Assembly: GCF_003449015.1 (NCBI RefSeq)
Contig: NZ_QRGD01000003.1
Span: forward strand, 496,001-560,000
Source: Aureibaculum luteum
Lineage (GTDB): Bacteria; Bacteroidota; Bacteroidia; Flavobacteriales; Flavobacteriaceae
Length of the DNA: 64,000 nt
Direction: 5' to 3'
The position numbers and the translations under genes were made by a program. A model generated the notes under the pieces. It was not told where the DNA came from and ran no database searches. It saw only the letters and a program-made list of their open reading frames with translations. Below, piece after piece: positions 18,395 to 27,221 of the stretch (position 1 is its first letter; each line of letters begins with the position of its first letter).

Positions 18395-18423
18395 ATGCCC
18401 TCATAAAATTGAGGGCATTTTTC
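18395..18423 (+). terminator. Rho-independent terminator after the protease gene
   Basis: A perfect 9-bp stem (ATGCCCTCA / TGAGGGCAT) with loop TAAAAT is followed by a T run. Confidence 0.9.
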
Positions 18424-18453
18424 ATTAAAAAAATGTTCTAACTTTTATTTAAC

Positions 18454-18469
18454 ACCCGTTTACAGGGGT
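18454..18469 (+). promoter_or_regulatory. Operator-like element, copy 2
   Basis: The sequence is ACCC, eight bases, GGGT (a perfect 4+4 inverted repeat) and contains the 10-mer TTTACAGGGG (18459-18468) found also at 15991-16000. From the 10-mer to the shared CTTTGTATCA sequence there are 49 bases here and 50 in copy 1. Confidence 0.55.
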
Positions 18470-18514
18470 AACAAATTGCCCTCTTACAGTCTAAACTTAT
18501 TCTCACTTACCATG

Positions 18515-18522
18515 CATCTTTG
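18515..18522 (+). promoter_or_regulatory. Promoter -7 box (CATCTTTG) for the 216-residue lipoprotein gene
   Basis: The box is the same as in front of the gene at 16117, within ATGCATCTTTGTATCA. It is 40 bases before the ATG. Confidence 0.5.
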
Positions 18523-18562
18523 TATCATAATAATGAATTAATCATCAACAAAAACTAATTTT

Positions 18563-19213
18563 ATGAAAACAATGAAACACTTTTTATTTATTGCTGCTTG
18601 TGCTCTTTCTTTAATGAGTTGTGGACGAGAAATACCAACTGATTTCGACTACGGAAAAGTTGAAGAAAATACCTATACCAATGACTTTTTTGGGCTAACC
18701 ATGGAAATTCCCGATGGATGGCATGTACAAGACCAAGAAACCCAAAAGATATTACAAAATGAAGGTGCTAATGCTATTGGTGGTGAAAAGCTTGCAAAAG
18801 CAATAAAAGCTGCTGAAATTACTTCAGCCAATTTGCTAATGGCATCTCAATTTGACTTGGCTACATATCAAGATCCTAAAGTATTAAATTCTAATTTCAC
18901 ATTAGTAGCCGAAAATTTAGGTATTTCATCTGCTACTATAAAAGATGGAGATGCTTATTTAGAAGTGAGTAAAAAACAATTTAGAAACAATAATGTTCCT
19001 ATTGAAATAAAAGGTGATACTAAAAAAATAGATATAGACGGGAAAACATTTCACTATTTTGATGGTGTATTAACAATGCAGGGCCTAAAAATAAAACAAC
19101 GATACATGTCAACCATTTTAAATGGATTTGCAATACTTTATGTTGCAACCTATGGTTCAGATGATCAATTAGAAAATTTAATGCAAGTGTTAAATACAAC
19201 TCGTTTTAAATAA
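18563..19213 (+). CDS. Lipoprotein, PsbP/Mog1-like fold suspected, unknown function
   Basis: The 216-residue protein has a type II signal peptide (FLFIAACALSLMSC, Cys at residue 20), so it is an anchored lipoprotein. The mature part opens with TNDFFGLTMEIPDGWHV, a beginning often seen in PsbP/Mog1-like folds, followed by helix-rich and then beta segments ending in YVATYGSDDQLENLMQVLNT. I do not recognise a defined family. It is a single gene behind operator copy 2 and is flanked by terminators, so its promoter is its own but appears co-regulated with the YbjN/protease pair. Confidence 0.6.
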   Translation: MKTMKHFLFIAACALSLMSCGREIPTDFDYGKVEENTYTNDFFGLTMEIPDGWHVQDQETQKILQNEGANAIGGEKLAKAIKAAEITSANLLMASQFDLATYQDPKVLNSNFTLVAENLGISSATIKDGDAYLEVSKKQFRNNNVPIEIKGDTKKIDIDGKTFHYFDGVLTMQGLKIKQRYMSTILNGFAILYVATYGSDDQLENLMQVLNTTRFK

Positions 19214-19233
19214 TTCCTTAACTATAAGGCATA

Positions 19234-19263
19234 AAAAAATCCGCTTAAAAGCGGATTTTTTTT
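19234..19263. terminator. Bidirectional terminator between the lipoprotein gene and infB
   Basis: AAAAAATCCGC, loop TTAAAA, GCGGATTTTTT. The T run on one side and the A run on the other let it end both the plus-strand lipoprotein transcript and the minus-strand infB operon. Confidence 0.88.
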
Positions 19264-19294
19264 ATTTATGTCAATTCTAAAAGAAACTAAATAT

Positions 19295-22114
19295 TTATTT
19301 CAATTTCTTTTTAACTGCTACTTCTTGGTAGGCTTCAATAACATCCAACTCTTGAATATCATTATAGTTTTTAATTTGGATACCACAATCGTAACCTTTA
19401 GCTACTTCTTTAGCATCGTCTTTAAATCGTTTTAATGATGCTAATTCACCATCAAAAATTACTACACTATCTCTAATGATTCTAATTTTAGAATTTCTGA
19501 ATATTTTACCATCAGTAACCATACAACCAGCGATTGTACCCACTTTAGATATTTTATAAGTTTCTCTAATTTCAGCATTACCTGTAACTTCCTCAATCAT
19601 TTCAGGAGAAAGCATACCTTCCATAGCATCTTTAATTTCATCTATTACTTTATAAATAATAGAATAATTTCTGATATCTATTTCTTCTCTATCTGCTAAA
19701 ATTCTAGCATTTCCAGAAGGTCTTACGTTAAATCCAATAACAATTGCATCAGATGCAGAAGCCAATAACACATCAGATTCTGTTATAGCACCTACTCCTT
19801 TATGAATAATATTAACTTGAATCTCTTCTGTCGATAATTTCTGTAATGAATCTGTTAAAGCTTCTACAGAACCATCCACATCACCTTTTAGAATAATATT
19901 AAGCTCTTTAAAGTCGCCTAAAGCAATTCTACGTCCAATTTCATCTAATGTAATATGACGTTGAGTTCTAACCGATTGTTCACGTTGTAATTGATCTCTT
20001 TTAGATGCAATTTGTTTCGCTTCACGCTCATCATCAAATACTCTGAATTTATCACCTGCTTGTGGAGCTCCATCTAAACCTAAAATAGAAACTGGAGTTG
20101 ATGGACCCGCTTTTTTAAGATTTTTACCACGCTCATCATGCATGGCTTTTATTTTACCACTATGCTTACCTGCTAAAAGATAATCTCCAATTTTTAAGGT
20201 ACCTGATTCTACTAAAATTGTAGACACATAACCTTTACCTTTATCTAGTAAAGCTTCTACAACAGTACCAATTGCATTTTTATTAGGATTTGCTTTTAGC
20301 TCTAATAATTCAGCCTCTAACATCACTTTTTCTAATAAATCTTCTACACCAGTACCTACTTTAGCTGAAATATCATGAGATTGTACTTTACCGCCCCAAT
20401 CTTCAACTAAAAGATTCATTTGAGCTAATTCTTCTTTTACTTTATCAGGATTAGCATCTGGTTTATCTATTTTGTTAATAGCAAACACTAAAGGAACGCC
20501 TGCTGCTTGAGCATGGCTAATTGCCTCTTTTGTTTGTGGCATTATAGAGTCATCTGCAGCAATTACAATAATCACAATATCAGTTACTTGAGCACCACGT
20601 GCACGCATGGCAGTAAATGCCTCGTGACCTGGTGTATCTAAAAATGTAATTTTTTGTTTATTAGGAAGTGTAACACTATATGCACCAATATGCTGTGTTA
20701 TACCACCTGATTCTCCACCGATAACATTTGCCTTTCTAATATAATCTAGTAAAGATGTTTTACCATGATCTACGTGACCCATCACCGTAACGATAGGAGC
20801 TCTAGGCTCTAAATCTTCAGGATTATCTTCTATTTCTTCAACAGCTTCTTCAACCTCAGCACTTACAAATTCAACTTCATAACCAAATTCTTCAGCAACA
20901 ATAGTAAGTGTTTCAGCATCTAAACGCTGATTCATTGTTACCATCATTCCTAATGACATACATGCTGAAATAATATCCGTAACCGAAACACTCATCATAG
21001 TAGCCAACTCACTTGCAGTTACAAACTCAGTAACTTTAATTGTTTTACTTTCTGCTGCTGCAATTTCTTGATCAATTTCCGTTTGTTGACGGTGCTGATC
21101 TCGTTTCTCTCTACGGTATTTTGCTCCTTTTCCTTTTTTAGATTTACCTTGAAGTTTTTCTAAGGTTTCTCTAATTTGTTTTTGTACGTCTTCTTCTGTA
21201 GGTTCTGCTTTTACAACAGCTTTTCTGCCTCTACCTTTTGCACCTGGTCTAAAACCAGTGCTTCCACTCCCTGAACGTGCAGCACCACCGCCGCCAGTTG
21301 TAGGCTTATTTATTCTCTTACGTTTTCTTTTACTAGCGTCTCCAACAGGTCTTCTTACGGTACTTTCTTTTTTCTCAGGTTTCTTTTTAGGTTTTTCAAA
21401 TTGCTTTAAATCAATTTTTTCTCCAACCTGTTTAGGACCTGTTAATTTTTGATATTTGGTTTCTATTTTAATAGGCTCAACCACCTTATCTTCAATCTTT
21501 TCTACAACCTTTTCTTCAACAACCTCTTCTACTTTCTTTTCAGGTTTAGGCTCTTCTTTTTTAACAGCCTTCTTTTTACCACCTATTTTATCAATGTCTA
21601 TTTTACCAACTTGTTTTAGACCTGATAATTTCTCTCTTTTTATAACTTCCGGCTCTACCTTTTTCGGGATCTCTTTTTTAGCAACAGGTTCTTCCACTAC
21701 TTTTTCAACTTTAGCTTCCTCCTTAACTACTTTTTCCGCTTTTTTAACTTCTTTGCCCTCAATATCTATTTTACCAACTGTTTTTACACCAGCTAATTTT
21801 TCAGACTCAGTCTTAAAAATTTCCCTTTTCGCTTCTTGCTGTAAACGTTTTTTCTCTTGCTCTTGTTCTTGAACAATACGCAATGCTTCTTTCTCCTTAC
21901 GTTTTTCTTCACCAACTTCTTTCGAAGCTACTTTTTTACTCTTATCGGTTTGAAATTCGTCCAACAGCACAGAATAAACCTCACCAGAAATCTTAGTTGT
22001 AGGTCTTGCATCTACTTCAAAGCCCTTACTGGCAAGATGTTCTACAGCTCTATCTAATGAGATGTTTAATTCTCTTAAAACTTTATTAAGCCTCAATGTT
22101 TTATTTTCAGCCAT
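19295..22114 (-). CDS. infB: Translation initiation factor IF-2
   Basis: IF-2 is the GTPase that brings initiator tRNA to the 30S subunit. The 939-residue protein has an N-terminal IF2_N unit (residues about 1-55) and a long Lys/Glu-rich linker. It then has the GTPase domain with GHVDHGKT (P loop), DTPGHEAF and NKIDK, followed by the beta-barrel domains II and IV. The linker holds three copies of a short motif of the form KLxGxKxVGkIDI at residues 106, 162 and 223. It is the last gene of the rimP-nusA-infB operon, 62 bases after nusA. Confidence 0.97.
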   Translation of the reverse strand: MAENKTLRLNKVLRELNISLDRAVEHLASKGFEVDARPTTKISGEVYSVLLDEFQTDKSKKVASKEVGEEKRKEKEALRIVQEQEQEKKRLQQEAKREIFKTESEKLAGVKTVGKIDIEGKEVKKAEKVVKEEAKVEKVVEEPVAKKEIPKKVEPEVIKREKLSGLKQVGKIDIDKIGGKKKAVKKEEPKPEKKVEEVVEEKVVEKIEDKVVEPIKIETKYQKLTGPKQVGEKIDLKQFEKPKKKPEKKESTVRRPVGDASKRKRKRINKPTTGGGGAARSGSGSTGFRPGAKGRGRKAVVKAEPTEEDVQKQIRETLEKLQGKSKKGKGAKYRREKRDQHRQQTEIDQEIAAAESKTIKVTEFVTASELATMMSVSVTDIISACMSLGMMVTMNQRLDAETLTIVAEEFGYEVEFVSAEVEEAVEEIEDNPEDLEPRAPIVTVMGHVDHGKTSLLDYIRKANVIGGESGGITQHIGAYSVTLPNKQKITFLDTPGHEAFTAMRARGAQVTDIVIIVIAADDSIMPQTKEAISHAQAAGVPLVFAINKIDKPDANPDKVKEELAQMNLLVEDWGGKVQSHDISAKVGTGVEDLLEKVMLEAELLELKANPNKNAIGTVVEALLDKGKGYVSTILVESGTLKIGDYLLAGKHSGKIKAMHDERGKNLKKAGPSTPVSILGLDGAPQAGDKFRVFDDEREAKQIASKRDQLQREQSVRTQRHITLDEIGRRIALGDFKELNIILKGDVDGSVEALTDSLQKLSTEEIQVNIIHKGVGAITESDVLLASASDAIVIGFNVRPSGNARILADREEIDIRNYSIIYKVIDEIKDAMEGMLSPEMIEEVTGNAEIRETYKISKVGTIAGCMVTDGKIFRNSKIRIIRDSVVIFDGELASLKRFKDDAKEVAKGYDCGIQIKNYNDIQELDVIEAYQEVAVKKKLK

Positions 22115-22176
22115 ACAATTATTTAAATTACTACTTTACTTTTATTCGTTAAACCGATTACTACATTATTCTAATG

Positions 22177-23424
22177 TTAATCTTCAAACTCTTCTCTTAA
22201 TATTTTTTGAACGTCGATTATAGTTTCTTCTTCTAAATCTGTTCTTTTCACTAAGTCACTAACATCCAAATCTAATACACTTCTCGCTGTATCTAATCCA
22301 ATATTTTTAAATTCAGCAATTACCCAAGCTTCTATTTCATCAGAAAATTCTGTTAATTCTACATCTTCATCTGCAATACCTTCTCGCTGTACATCTAGCT
22401 CATAACCGGTCAATTGACTTGCTAAACGAATATTTACACCACCTTTACCAATAGCCTTTGATACCTGGTCTGGCATCAAAAACACATCAACTCTAGGCTT
22501 TTCACCTTCAACAGCTTCTTTAATTACCATAGAAGTAACCTTAGCTGGACTTAATGCTCTTGCTATAAATATTTGATCGTTCTTAGTGTAATTGATAACA
22601 TCAATATTTTCATTACCTAATTCACGTACTATACCATGAATACGAGATCCTTTCATACCCACACAAGCACCAACAGGATCTATTCTATCATCATAAGAAT
22701 CTACCGCTACTTTTGCTTTTTCACCTGGTATTCTAGCAACACGTTCAATAGTTATTAAACCATCGAAAACTTCTGGAATTTCTTGTTCAAATAATTTAAC
22801 TAAAAATTCAGGTGCCGTTCTAGACATTATAATAGTTGGTTTGTTTCCACGTAACTCAACTGATTTTATGATACCACGAACAGACTCTCCTTTTCTAAAA
22901 TAATCAGATCTTATCTGCTCACTCTTTGGCAACACAATCTCATTTCCATCATCATCGAGTAAAATTACAGCATTATGTCTAATATGATGCACTTCAGCAC
23001 TATAAATTTCACCTTCTAAATCTTTAAATTGTTTAAAGATGTTTGTATTATCATGCTCATGAATTTTAGAAATCAGATTTTGACGTAAAGCCAAAATTGC
23101 TCTTCTACCTAAATCTTCTAATTTCACTTCCTCAGATACATCTTCACCAACTTCAAAATCAGGCTCAATTTTACGAGCATCAGATAATGAAATCTCCTCA
23201 TTTGGTTCTTCTACTTCGCCATCATTAACAACGATTCTATTTCTCCAAATTTCTAAATCTCCTTTATCGGGATTTATAATAATATCAAAGTTATCATCAG
23301 AACCATACTTTCTTTTTAAGGCAGCTCTAAATACATCTTCCAGTATCGCCATAAGCGTTACTCTATCAATACTTTTATCATCTTTAAACTCAGAAAAAGA
23401 CTCTATTAATGCGATGTTTTCCAT
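22177..23424 (-). CDS. nusA: Transcription termination/antitermination factor NusA
   Basis: NusA binds RNA polymerase and RNA to control pausing, termination and antitermination. The 415-residue protein has the N-terminal polymerase-binding domain (ending about residue 125), an S1 domain (GEIYSAEVHHIRHNAVIL...) and two KH domains (DPVGACVGMKGSRIHGIVRELG; SKAIGKGGVNIRLASQLTGYELD). It lacks the C-terminal acidic repeats of E. coli NusA, as is normal outside the gamma-proteobacteria. It is 10 bases after rimP. Confidence 0.97.
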   Translation of the reverse strand: MENIALIESFSEFKDDKSIDRVTLMAILEDVFRAALKRKYGSDDNFDIIINPDKGDLEIWRNRIVVNDGEVEEPNEEISLSDARKIEPDFEVGEDVSEEVKLEDLGRRAILALRQNLISKIHEHDNTNIFKQFKDLEGEIYSAEVHHIRHNAVILLDDDGNEIVLPKSEQIRSDYFRKGESVRGIIKSVELRGNKPTIIMSRTAPEFLVKLFEQEIPEVFDGLITIERVARIPGEKAKVAVDSYDDRIDPVGACVGMKGSRIHGIVRELGNENIDVINYTKNDQIFIARALSPAKVTSMVIKEAVEGEKPRVDVFLMPDQVSKAIGKGGVNIRLASQLTGYELDVQREGIADEDVELTEFSDEIEAWVIAEFKNIGLDTARSVLDLDVSDLVKRTDLEEETIIDVQKILREEFED

Positions 23425-23434
23425 CCTCTTTCAA

Positions 23435-23893
23435 TTAAAATTTTAATTTCACTTTTGCTCGTTTTATACTTTCGTATCTTAAAACTGCTGTTTTAACAAC
23501 AGTAACCTTCCCTTTACCAATTGGTTTTGGCTCTCTAACTTTCCATTCTAAGGTAATCGCTTCGTCATTAGCTTCTAAAAGTTTGCCTTCAAATTTATCA
23601 GTTTCTGTTTGAACCTCTAAATTTTTACCCAAATTTTTATAGTACTGTCTATTATTAACGAATGGTTCTGACAGTCCTGGTGAAGACACTTCTAATGAAA
23701 AGTCAGTAGTTTCTCTATCTAAATTACTATCAACACTTCGACTAATCCTCATACACTCCTTAATCGATACTCCTTCATCTCCATCAACAATAATAGTTAT
23801 TGTATTATCTGGCGAGATTTTTAAATCAATTAAAAACAATTTAGGGTTTTCTTGAATTGCTTCTTCAACTAGTTTTTCGACTTGTTCTCTCAC
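23435..23893 (-). CDS. rimP: Ribosome maturation factor RimP
   Basis: RimP helps 30S subunit maturation. I place the start at the GTG at 23893 (152 residues, beginning (M)REQVEKLVEEAI), which gives the usual RimP N-terminus. The frame stays open upstream to a TTG at 23938, but that extension would translate a perfect terminator-like hairpin and has no counterpart in the family. Visible hallmarks are LFLIDLKISPDN, GDEGVSIKECMRISRSVDSNLD and the SLEVSSPGLSEPF segment. It is the first gene of the operon with nusA and infB. Confidence 0.9.
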   Translation of the reverse strand: MREQVEKLVEEAIQENPKLFLIDLKISPDNTITIIVDGDEGVSIKECMRISRSVDSNLDRETTDFSLEVSSPGLSEPFVNNRQYYKNLGKNLEVQTETDKFEGKLLEANDEAITLEWKVREPKPIGKGKVTVVKTAVLRYESIKRAKVKLKF

Positions 23894-23904
23894 TTTTTTT
23901 ATAT

Positions 23905-23930
23905 AAAAAGAGGGGACTTTTCGTCCCCTC
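23905..23930 (-). promoter_or_regulatory. Terminator-like attenuator hairpin in the rimP-nusA-infB leader
   Basis: On the minus strand GAGGGGAC, loop GAAAA, GTCCCCTC form a perfect 8-bp stem followed directly by TTTTT, a full intrinsic-terminator layout. It lies between the predicted promoter (23959-23966) and the GTG start of rimP, so a transcript must read through it to express the operon. NusA, which acts on hairpin termination, is encoded in that operon. Feedback control is inferred. Confidence 0.6.
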
Positions 23931-23958
23931 CATTCCAAACTATCTCTGTTTTCGACTG

Positions 23959-23966
23959 CAAATATA
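23959..23966 (-). promoter_or_regulatory. Promoter -7 box (TATATTTG) for rimP-nusA-infB
   Basis: A perfect TAnnTTTG box on the minus strand. A start a few bases downstream would give a leader of about 60 bases that contains the hairpin at 23905-23930. Confidence 0.6.
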
Positions 23967-24055
23967 TAAATTCTAACTCAGAATGACAAGAATCAGCGTT
24001 TTTTATCGTTATAAAGTTATAACTTTAAGCTTAACACAATTTAAATCCTATTCTA

Positions 24056-24886
24056 ATGAAAAAAATACTTGTTCCTATCGACTTTTCGGATGAAGCAAAA
24101 TATGCCTGTAAAGTAGCCGCTTCGATAGCTAAAAAAACAGGAAGTGAAATTATTTTATTGCACATGTTAGACATCCCAACAGATGCTATTGACCCTCTTG
24201 AATCAGACATTACCAGAGGCGGTGCTCAAACCATCCTTTTTATGAAAGGTATTCATAGACGTTTTGAAAAATTAAAAAAACAACCTTTCTTTGATGGTGT
24301 AAAAATAAATGAAAATGTTAAATTTCATAAAGCTTTTGAAGGCGTTATTGAAGAAAGTAAAAATAACAATGTTGATTTAATTGTTATGGGCTCTCAAGGC
24401 TCTACAGGTCTAAAAGAAATGTTAGTGGGCTCAAATACTGAAAAAGTTGTTAGACAATCAGACATTCCTGTTTTGGTTATTAAACAAGATATTGACAACT
24501 TTGAGATTAATAATATTATTTTTGCTTCAGACTTTGGGGAAGGCAGCAAAAAATCATTTCATAATGTAATTGATTTTGCAAATATGTTTAAAGCAAAATT
24601 ACATTTACTTTTTATCAACACTGCTCGAAACTTTGAACCTACAGAAGTCACTAATACTAAATTGAAAAATTTTGTAGCCGATTTTGAAATCAAAGATTTC
24701 ACCTTAAACACCTATAATGACTATACTATTGAAGAAGGTATTTTAAATTATGGTAAAAAAATTAATGCCGATATTATAGCAATAAACACACATGGAAGAA
24801 GTGGGTTAGCACAATTATTTAATGAAAGTATAAGTAAAGAGCTGGCAAATCATGCATTACGACCAGTAGTAACTTTTAAAATTTAA
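24056..24886 (+). CDS. Universal stress protein, two UspA domains (copy 1)
   Basis: The 276-residue cytosolic protein contains two Usp units. The first (residues 1-145) opens KKILVPIDFSDEAKYACKVA and carries the ATP-binding loop pattern GSQGSTGLKEMLVGSNTEKV followed by VPVLVIK-type strand. The second (about 150-276) is more divergent and ends NTHGRSGLAQLFNESISKEL. The intact G-x2-G-x9-G(S) loop in the first unit suggests nucleotide binding. The neighbour at 24998 is a close paralogue with its own upstream region, separated by a terminator. Confidence 0.92.
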   Translation: MKKILVPIDFSDEAKYACKVAASIAKKTGSEIILLHMLDIPTDAIDPLESDITRGGAQTILFMKGIHRRFEKLKKQPFFDGVKINENVKFHKAFEGVIEESKNNNVDLIVMGSQGSTGLKEMLVGSNTEKVVRQSDIPVLVIKQDIDNFEINNIIFASDFGEGSKKSFHNVIDFANMFKAKLHLLFINTARNFEPTEVTNTKLKNFVADFEIKDFTLNTYNDYTIEEGILNYGKKINADIIAINTHGRSGLAQLFNESISKELANHALRPVVTFKI

Positions 24887-24908
24887 ATATAAATTACATA
24901 TTATTTAC

Positions 24909-24941
24909 AAAAGGCTCTTTTAAATAAAAGGAGCCTTTTTT
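24909..24941 (+). terminator. Rho-independent terminator between the two uspA genes
   Basis: AAAAGGCTC pairs with GAGCCTTTT around a 13-base loop, followed by T residues. It separates the paralogues into two transcripts. Confidence 0.8.
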
Positions 24942-24997
24942 AATTGAGAAAAATTGATTAAATTAGAGAATTATAATTGACCCATTAACCACCACCT

Positions 24998-25828
24998 ATG
25001 AAAACAATTCTTGTACCCATCGATTTTTCTGAAGAAGCAAAATACGCTTGTAAAGTTGCAGCCTCAATTGCAAAACAAACCAATAGTCAAATTATCTTAC
25101 TACACATGTTAGACATCCCCTCTACCTCAGTAGACCCAATGACTGAAAGCAATTTGGGTGGTGGTGCACAAACGATATTTTACATGAAAACGATTCACAA
25201 AAAATTCGCAGAATTTAAAGCGTTTCCTTTTTTTGATGGTATAAAGGTGATTGAGTCTGTGATTTTTAAAAAAGCTTTTCAAGGTGTTATTGAAGAAAGT
25301 AGTAAAAACAAAGTGGAACTTATTGTTATGGGGTCACAAGGTGCCACCGGAATAAAAGAGATGCTAGTTGGCTCTAATACTGAAAAAGTAGTGAGACAAT
25401 CTGATATTCCTGTTTTAGTTATCAAACAAGATATTGAGAATTTTAAAATTAAAAATATGATCTTCGCTTCGGATTTTAGCGAAAACAGTAAGAAAAATTT
25501 CCAAAAAGTGATTGACTTTGCTACACTTTTTAACGCTAAAATTCATTTTCTTTACATAAACACTATTCATAATTTTGAGTCTACTAGAGATTCAAGAGAA
25601 AAAATAAACAACTATATTTCATCTTTTAAACTAGAAGACTACACTGCTAACATTTATAATGACACCAGTATTGAAGAAGGTATTTTAAACTACGGTAAAG
25701 AAATAGACGCAGACGTTATCGCCATAAACACTCACGGAAGAAGTGGTTTATCACAATTATTCAACGAAAGTATTAGTAAAGAATTAGCGAATCACGCTCT
25801 AAGACCTGTTGTGACGTTTAAAATATAA
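24998..25828 (+). CDS. Universal stress protein, two UspA domains (copy 2)
   Basis: This is a tandem paralogue of the gene at 24056, of the same length (276 residues). It has matching blocks KTILVPIDFSEEAKYACKVA, GSQGATGIKEMLVGSNTEKV and INTHGRSGLSQLFNES. The last ~40 residues are almost the same in both copies, while the central part of the second Usp unit has drifted. The ATP-loop glycines are kept. Separate intergenic regions suggest the two copies may respond to different signals. Confidence 0.92.
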   Translation: MKTILVPIDFSEEAKYACKVAASIAKQTNSQIILLHMLDIPSTSVDPMTESNLGGGAQTIFYMKTIHKKFAEFKAFPFFDGIKVIESVIFKKAFQGVIEESSKNKVELIVMGSQGATGIKEMLVGSNTEKVVRQSDIPVLVIKQDIENFKIKNMIFASDFSENSKKNFQKVIDFATLFNAKIHFLYINTIHNFESTRDSREKINNYISSFKLEDYTANIYNDTSIEEGILNYGKEIDADVIAINTHGRSGLSQLFNESISKELANHALRPVVTFKI

Positions 25829-25959
25829 AAAAAATCACATTTTAAATCTATTAATTAAATTAATCACAATTTATTGGCGATCAAGGCCCTATATTTACAC
25901 TAAAATATTGATTTAATTATCTTATTTCATCCTATATCATCAAAGTCCTTGTATTTTAC

Positions 25960-25967
25960 TATTTTTG
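25960..25967 (+). promoter_or_regulatory. Promoter -7 box (TATTTTTG) for the lacI-type gene
   Basis: A perfect TAnnTTTG box, 27 bases before the ATG at 25995. Confidence 0.45.
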
Positions 25968-25994
25968 AATAAATTATAAGTCGGAATTTACTTT

Positions 25995-27008
25995 ATGAAC
26001 AACCATGTTACCTTAAAACAATTAGCCAAAGAGTTAGGCCTATCGATCTCTACAGTATCGAAGGCTTTAAAAAATAGTTATGAAATAAATGACAAAACAA
26101 TTTTAAGGGTTCAGGCATTAGCTAAAAAACACAATTACCGCCCTAATAGAATGGCGTTAAGTTTGAAAAACAATCAAACTAAAACTATTGGTGTAATTAT
26201 ACCTAACATCTTAAATTATTTTTTCTCTAAAGTGCTTTTAGGTATTGAAGACGAAGCTAATAAAAATGGCTATCAAATAATTATTTGTCTTTCTAACAAC
26301 AAATATGAAAAAGAACTACAAAGTTTAGAATTACTAAGCGATGGTAGTGTAGATGGTTTTATTCTTTCAATTGCAAGAGAAACACAACGCGAAAAACATC
26401 ATAATCATTTTAATAAAATTATAAAAGAAGGCTACCCTATTGTAATGTTCGATCGTGTTTCTGAAAATGTAAATTGTGACAAAGTTGTTATTGATGATTT
26501 TGAAGCAACATTTAATGCAACAAACTACCTATTAAAGCAAGGTCGAAAAAAAATTGCACTCATAAGCACGGTTAGCAATTTAGATATTGGAAAACAACGG
26601 ACTGATGGCTATACGGAGGCATTAAAAAAACACCAGAATTATCAAAATGATGCTATTGTAGTCCCTATTACGGATAAGACTAAATATGAAAGTACTATAA
26701 GTGATATATTTAAAGAGCATAAAAATATAGATGCCATTTTAACCACGAATAATGTTTCTGCAGTAACTGCATTAAAAATGGCTCAACTGAATGGATATAA
26801 AGTACCTAAAGACATTTCTGTTATTGGTTTTTCTGACGATCAAATTTCTAGATTATCTCACCCAAAACTAAGTACGATAGATCAAAATGCTTTTGAGATG
26901 GGTAAAAAAGCAGTAGAATCACTAATATCTAGACTTGCAGAAAAATCAACTACTGCTTTCAAAACACAGGTTGTAAAAACAGACTTATTGGTTAGGGAGA
27001 CTACATAG
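25995..27008 (+). CDS. LacI family transcriptional regulator
   Basis: The 337-residue protein has the LacI helix-turn-helix at residues 4-30 (VTLKQLAKELGLSISTVSKAL), the hinge helix region with NRMALSLKNN, and a periplasmic-binding-protein-like sensor domain beginning KTIGVIIPNI and containing GFSDDQISRLSHPKLSTIDQ. LacI regulators usually repress sugar-use genes and are released by a sugar ligand. It is directly upstream of, and in the same direction as, two large secreted proteins and a CBM9-like lipoprotein, so it probably controls them. The effector sugar is unknown. Confidence 0.93.
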   Translation: MNNHVTLKQLAKELGLSISTVSKALKNSYEINDKTILRVQALAKKHNYRPNRMALSLKNNQTKTIGVIIPNILNYFFSKVLLGIEDEANKNGYQIIICLSNNKYEKELQSLELLSDGSVDGFILSIARETQREKHHNHFNKIIKEGYPIVMFDRVSENVNCDKVVIDDFEATFNATNYLLKQGRKKIALISTVSNLDIGKQRTDGYTEALKKHQNYQNDAIVVPITDKTKYESTISDIFKEHKNIDAILTTNNVSAVTALKMAQLNGYKVPKDISVIGFSDDQISRLSHPKLSTIDQNAFEMGKKAVESLISRLAEKSTTAFKTQVVKTDLLVRETT

Positions 27009-27152
27009 GTGAAATCAAAATTAAGAAACTGTTAAGCCCATAAATTGATTTAAAATAACTTTATACCTCTTAATATTTCATACCAATTACTGACCCTTAG
27101 TGAAAATATAAAAAAAATAATTGTAACTTGGTAGTTTAAACCCTATTAACCT

Positions 27153-27195
27153 ACACAATTATTAAGACTTAAAAAGAAGTGAGATAATTCTGTGT
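27153..27195 (+). promoter_or_regulatory. Possible inverted-repeat operator upstream of the 895-residue gene
   Basis: ACACAATTAT and ATAATTCTGTGT are imperfect inverted repeats (two extra bases in the right arm) with about 21 bases between them, 27 bases before the ATG at 27222. The spacing is wider than a usual LacI operator, so this is a weak candidate. Confidence 0.25.
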
Positions 27196-27221
27196 AATCC
27201 CCAGTTTTAAATCATATAAAT

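Noticed and set aside
21456-21872. 138-codon open frame on the plus strand inside infB
   Set aside because: It is antisense to the Lys/Glu-rich linker of IF-2. Its Ser/Phe/Thr-rich product is the mirror of that codon use.
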